31,493 nucleotides of DNA from a virus: IMG/VR virus record IMGVR_UViG_3300024255_000096, positions 1-31,493 of that record; one strand, given 5' to 3'. This document shows positions 28,827 through 31,493 of the stretch, one piece after another. The notes under the pieces were generated by a model. That model saw only the letters and a program-made list of their open reading frames with translations. It was not told the origin of the DNA and did no database searches. A program made the position numbers and the translations under genes. The first letter of the stretch is position 1. Each line of letters begins with the position of its first letter.

Positions 28827-28854
28827 TGACAAAATTAACATAGTATATTATAAT
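28826..28854 (+). promoter_or_regulatory. Host sigma70-type promoter for gp55
   Basis: A perfect TTGACA at 28826-28831 and a perfect TATAAT at 28849-28854 are separated by exactly 17 bp, the optimum for bacterial housekeeping sigma. The gp55 ATG follows at 28879 with AGGAGA at 28868-28873, giving a short leader. A full consensus match with ideal spacing is very unlikely by chance. It implies early expression by unmodified host RNA polymerase. Confidence 0.88.
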
Positions 28855-28857
28855 ATA
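28844..28857. repeat. Perfect 14-bp palindrome over the gp55 -10 element
   Basis: TATATTATAATATA at 28844-28857 equals its own reverse complement and contains the TATAAT. GTTAA at 28859-28863 also mirrors TTAAC at 28835-28839. It could be a dimer-binding operator or an easily melted AT tract. In AT-rich DNA such palindromes occur by chance, so the functional reading is weak. Confidence 0.45.
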
Positions 28858-28878
28858 AGTTAACTATAGGAGAAACCG

Positions 28879-29727
28879 ATGCGCCCCAAGAATTATCTGA
28901 ACAATAAAGATATATTAAAAGAGATACATAAATCTAAAAATAAGTTTAATAGCTATACAGCAGAAGAACATGGTCATTACGATATCATTTTACCAAGTGT
29001 AGACAAAATTAACAGGTTAACTGTTGCAGAAGCAAAACGCAACAAAGCAAAAAAGCTTTCATCTGCAGAGTATGAACGCAGAAAAGGACTAGGTCATAAA
29101 GTTAAACAAGCAGAATGTGAGACTAAGCCTACAGAAATTACAAAAGAAGAATTAATCTTCCGTATAATGACATTTGATCATATACCAGACGAGCCTGGAC
29201 GCAAAAAGAACCCAAAGACTGTAGCTGACACAAAGGTTAAACTTCCTTTTCCGCCATTTCAGCATTACAAGTACAATGACGAAGGTGAAATTATCCTAGT
29301 AGGCAAAAGTCATTGGGTAGGCGGTATGGACAACGGTCATTTTAGTCATAAACACGGTAAGGCAACTGAAAAACTTGCTATGATGTGGTTAAAACTTGTT
29401 GACAGATATGCTACTCGTGGCAATGTACGTGGATATACATACAATGACGAAATGAAAGGTCAAGCAATCTTGCAACTATCACAGATTGGCTTGCAATTTG
29501 ACGAATCTAAGTCAGATAATCCATTTGCATACTATACAGCCGCAGTTACCAACAGTTTTGTACGTGTTATCAACATTGAAAAGCGCAATCAGAACATCAG
29601 AGACGATATTCTTGAAATGAATGACTTGAGTCCAAGTTATACAAGACAAAATGCAGGCGAATGGGAAGCAAGTGTGAAGCGAAACGAAGACGCTGCACCT
29701 ACTGCATACACTGGCACCAAAAAATAG
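28879..29727 (+). CDS. 55: Late-promoter sigma factor gp55, with large internal insertion
   Basis: gp55 replaces host sigma on RNA polymerase and directs it to late promoters. The start KNYLNNKDILKEI matches the N-terminal block of T4 gp55 (YNYVNNKELLQAI). The sigma region-2-like core lies at about 160-245: KLAMMWLKLVDRY, RGYTYNDEMKGQAI, LQFDESKSDNPFAYYTAAVT and FVRVINIEKRNQ align well with the T4 protein. Between these, residues about 21-150 form an insertion absent from T4 gp55 (185 aa). It is basic and helical at first (AEAKRNKAKKLSSAEYERRK), then Pro-rich (KLPFPPFQHY). The C-terminus (AAPTAYTGTKK) lacks the hydrophobic, acidic SLDFLYE-type tail that binds the sliding clamp in T4. The ATG at 28879 has AGGAGA 5 bases upstream and a consensus sigma70 promoter, so it is probably expressed early. 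Confidence 0.9.
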   Translation: MRPKNYLNNKDILKEIHKSKNKFNSYTAEEHGHYDIILPSVDKINRLTVAEAKRNKAKKLSSAEYERRKGLGHKVKQAECETKPTEITKEELIFRIMTFDHIPDEPGRKKNPKTVADTKVKLPFPPFQHYKYNDEGEIILVGKSHWVGGMDNGHFSHKHGKATEKLAMMWLKLVDRYATRGNVRGYTYNDEMKGQAILQLSQIGLQFDESKSDNPFAYYTAAVTNSFVRVINIEKRNQNIRDDILEMNDLSPSYTRQNAGEWEASVKRNEDAAPTAYTGTKK

Positions 29728-29743
29728 GTTGACAAGTGTCAAC
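29728..29743. repeat. Inverted repeat overlapping the gp47 -35 element
   Basis: GTTGACA-AG-TGTCAAC has perfect 7-bp arms around a 2-bp centre, with TTGACA as the promoter -35 box. It starts right after the gp55 stop codon. The two-base centre is too short for a stable RNA hairpin loop, so a DNA-binding dimer site is the more likely role if it has one. Confidence 0.55.
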
Positions 29744-29757
29744 ATTTACTATATACT
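29729..29757 (+). promoter_or_regulatory. Host sigma70-type promoter for gp47-gp46
   Basis: TTGACA at 29729-29734 and TATACT at 29752-29757 are 17 bp apart. The -10 differs from consensus at one position. It lies in the 58-base gap between gp55 and gp47, with the gp47 ribosome site about 17 bases downstream. Same architecture as the gp55 promoter, which supports an early class read by host polymerase. Confidence 0.78.
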
Positions 29758-29773
29758 TTAACAATGTATATAT

Positions 29774-29778
29774 GGAGG
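29774..29778 (+). promoter_or_regulatory. Ribosome binding site fixing the TTG start of gp47
   Basis: GGAGG at 29774-29778 lies 7 bases before TTG at 29786. The nearby ATG at 29772 is out of frame with gp47 and overlaps this site, so it cannot be the start. The strong site and the Mre11 motif starting at residue 7 make the TTG start convincing. Confidence 0.8.
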
Positions 29779-29785
29779 ATACTCT

Positions 29786-30802
29786 TTGTTTAAGAAAGCT
29801 GCGGTTTTTACAGACATTCATTTTGGTTTAAAAGGCAATAGTCGGGTTCACAACGAAGATTGCGAGGAATTTATTGATTGGTACATAGAACAAGCACAAG
29901 CTGCCGGTTGCGAGACCGGTATCTTCTGCGGAGACTGGCATCATAATCGTAATTCACTTAATCTTACCACTATGGATGCAACAATTCGTTGTATGGAAAA
30001 GCTAGGTGCTGCATTTGAGAAGTTTTACTTCTTTGACGGTAATCACGATTTGTATTATAAAGACAAACGTGACGTTAACAGTACAGCATTTGCAAAACAC
30101 ATCCCAGGTATTACGTTTGTAGACGAAATTCTTATTGAGGATGATGTTGCACTTGTGCCTTGGCTTGTAGGAGATGAGTGGAAGAAGATGAGCGATATTA
30201 AAACAAAGTATTTGTTTGGTCACTTTGAACTTCCTAGCTTTTATATGAACGCACTAGTAAGAATGCCAGATCACGGTGATCTAAAGCCCGAGCATTTCAA
30301 GCATCAAGACTATGTTTTTAGTGGACACTTCCATAAAAGACAGAAGCAAGGTGCTATTCACTACATCGGTAATGCATTTCCGCACAACTATGCTGATGTA
30401 GGCGATGATGAACGTGGTATGATGATACTTGATAAAGAAAATAACAAAGAACCAGAGTTTATTGACTGGCCAAACTGTCCTAAGTATCGTACTGTGACAC
30501 TCAGTCATCTAATCGACAACGCAGATACCTTTATTAAGAGTAAAATGTACTTGCGTGTTACATTGGACTTGCCTATCAGTTATGAAGAAGCAAGTTTTAT
30601 CAAAGAAACATTTATTAACCAGTACAACTGCCGTGAAATTACGCTAATACCACAAAAACAGTTAGAAGAAATGAGTACAGAGCTCGATATTGCACAATTT
30701 GAAAGTGTAGATCAAATTGTAAGTAATGAAATATCACAACTAGACACAAACAACTACGATAAAAGTATGTTGCTGCAAATATATAATGGACTAGAATCAT
30801 AA
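29786..30802 (+). CDS. 47: Recombination nuclease subunit gp47 (Mre11/SbcD type)
   Basis: gp47 is the phosphoesterase half of the gp46-gp47 complex that resects DNA ends for recombination-dependent replication and host DNA degradation. The protein has 338 aa, almost identical in length to T4 gp47 (339). All metal-binding motifs are intact: D10-x-H12 (VFTDIHFG), G-D50 (IFCGDWHH), G-N86-H87-D88, G-H146-F-E and G-H181-F-H183. The C-terminal part (about 230-338) is a helical/beta cap that contacts gp46. It starts with TTG at 29786 behind a strong GGAGG, an uncommon start that may limit its level relative to gp46. One base (T) separates its TAA from the gp46 ATG (TAATATG). A sigma70-type promoter and an inverted repeat lie upstream. 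Confidence 0.95.
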   Translation: MFKKAAVFTDIHFGLKGNSRVHNEDCEEFIDWYIEQAQAAGCETGIFCGDWHHNRNSLNLTTMDATIRCMEKLGAAFEKFYFFDGNHDLYYKDKRDVNSTAFAKHIPGITFVDEILIEDDVALVPWLVGDEWKKMSDIKTKYLFGHFELPSFYMNALVRMPDHGDLKPEHFKHQDYVFSGHFHKRQKQGAIHYIGNAFPHNYADVGDDERGMMILDKENNKEPEFIDWPNCPKYRTVTLSHLIDNADTFIKSKMYLRVTLDLPISYEEASFIKETFINQYNCREITLIPQKQLEEMSTELDIAQFESVDQIVSNEISQLDTNNYDKSMLLQIYNGLES

Positions 30803-30803
30803 T

Positions 30804-31493
30804 ATGATAAAGATTAAAGATCTTACCGTAAAAAACTTTATGAGTGTGGGCAATCAGACTCAAGCAGTAGACTTCGAAGGTGAACAACTAACACTGGTGC
30901 TAGGTGAAAACTTGGATCAAGGTGGTGATGATAGTGGATCACGTAACGGTACTGGCAAAACAACTATTATTAATGCACTTAGCTATGCAATGTACGGAAA
31001 AGCCCTTACTAATATTAGAGCCAACAATTTAATCAACAAAACCAATAGCAAAGGCATGTTGGTTACACTGCAATTTGAAAAAGATAACAATCAATACCGT
31101 ATCGAGCGGGGACGTGGGCCTAATTTCTTTAAATTCTACATCAACAACCAAGAAGCATTGGTAGATGAGTCGCAAGGTGACAGTAGACAGACGCAAGACG
31201 ATGTAAACACACTGTTAGGTATGAGTCATGACATGTTCAAACACATTGTTGCACTAAACACTTACACAGAACCGTTCTTGAGTATGCGAGTTAATGATCA
31301 AAGACAGATCATCGAGCAATTGTTAGGTATTACCATACTATCTGAAAAGGCAGACGCACTTAAAGATCAAACTCGCCAGAGCAAAGATGCTATTACCGAA
31401 GAAACTCTTAAAATTAATGCTATTCAAACTGCAAATGAAAAGATTGAAAGCAGTATTGATGGTCTAAAGCGTACACAACGTGCATGGATTGCT
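30804..31493 (+). CDS. 46: Recombination ATPase subunit gp46 (Rad50/SbcC type), N-terminal 230 codons, cut by right edge
   Basis: I translated the open frame from the ATG at 30804, since it has no stop before the edge. It begins MIKIKDLTVKNFMSVGNQTQ, the N-terminal strand pair of Rad50-like ATPases, close to T4 gp46 (KYKNIMSVG). The P-loop is unusual: G34-E-N36 is separated from N48-G-T-G-K52-T-T by about 11 residues (LDQGGDDSGSR). T4 has an uninterrupted GRNGGGKST. After it, INALSYAMYGKAL, LINKTNSKGMLVTLQFE, YRIERGRGPNFFKFYINN and a Q-loop-type LGMSHDMFKHIVALNTYTEPF follow as in T4. Residues 180-230 begin the coiled coil. gp46 drives gp47 resection by ATP-dependent motion. It is translated right behind gp47. 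The remaining coiled coil, zinc hook, signature and Walker B motifs lie outside the window. Confidence 0.95.
   Translation, partial: MIKIKDLTVKNFMSVGNQTQAVDFEGEQLTLVLGENLDQGGDDSGSRNGTGKTTIINALSYAMYGKALTNIRANNLINKTNSKGMLVTLQFEKDNNQYRIERGRGPNFFKFYINNQEALVDESQGDSRQTQDDVNTLLGMSHDMFKHIVALNTYTEPFLSMRVNDQRQIIEQLLGITILSEKADALKDQTRQSKDAITEETLKINAIQTANEKIESSIDGLKRTQRAWIA

Noticed and set aside
28506-28829. Plus-strand 107-aa open frame opposite the gp48-like gene
   Set aside because: It is antisense to a gene with clear family motifs, is hydrophobic low-complexity sequence, has no ribosome site, and runs into the gp55 promoter.
29728-29743. The inverted repeat after the gp55 stop as a transcription terminator
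   Set aside because: The loop would have two bases and no T run follows. The repeat overlaps a good promoter -35, so an operator is the better reading.
30639-30887. Minus-strand 82-aa frame across the gp47-gp46 junction
   Set aside because: It is antisense to two genes with intact catalytic motifs, and its hydrophobic composition follows from reverse-complemented Lys/Glu/Asn codons.
1-31493. CRISPR arrays, tRNA genes, insertion sequences and rho-independent terminators
   Set aside because: No regularly spaced direct repeats, cloverleaf-type genes, transposase frames or GC-rich hairpins followed by T runs were found. Gaps between genes are at most 83 bases and are accounted for by promoters and ribosome sites.

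Overview
The window is a block of a T4-like (contractile-tailed) bacteriophage genome. It is AT-rich and almost wholly coding. Eight genes on the minus strand (28795 down to 1) build the baseplate and tail appendages. Three genes on the plus strand (28879 to the right edge) carry late transcription and recombination functions. Recognisable T4 homologues are gp53, gp5, gp25, gp6, gp55, gp47 and gp46, with a gp48/gp54-type tail-tube junction protein. The gene set, AT richness and tail-protein style fit marine T4-like phages of cyanobacteria or SAR11. No host marker or auxiliary metabolic gene is present, so the host cannot be fixed from this window.

Minus-strand layout, in transcription order: gp48/54-like junction protein (28795-27941); gp53 (27941-27642); a 1011-aa probable baseplate hub protein (27640-24605); a 404-aa unknown structural protein (24605-23391); a gp5-like spike with a C-terminal lysozyme-like domain (23387-20904); gp25 (20887-20447); gp6 (20388-16858); a 5145-aa giant structural protein (16858-1421); a 200-aa structural protein (1400-798); and the 5' part of a fibre/appendage gene running off the left edge (787-1). 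Genes are joined by TAATG overlaps or gaps of 1 to 58 bases, as in a late operon. Three minus-strand T4-late-type boxes precede the gp48-like, gp6 and 200-aa genes and share a form close to YTAAATA-(1-2 nt)-AGTA.

Plus-strand layout: the late sigma factor gp55, then gp47 (Mre11-type nuclease), then gp46 (Rad50-type ATPase, cut by the right edge). Two strong host sigma70-type promoters, each with a TTGACA box and a 17-bp spacer, precede gp55 and gp47. The gp55 promoter lies back to back with a late promoter firing the other way, so an 83-bp spacer probably holds both an early and a late start.

The most unusual content is the 15.4-kb giant gene. It contains a cupredoxin-like domain, FG-GAP-like propeller repeats, five carbohydrate-binding-like aromatic modules, glycine/tyrosine repeats and a long C-terminal array of beta repeats. 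Also notable are a spike with its lytic domain after the needle, a gp55 with a roughly 130-residue insertion, and a gp46 with an interrupted P-loop. No tRNA, CRISPR array, insertion sequence or classical terminator was seen. No gene-free stretch exceeds 83 bases.
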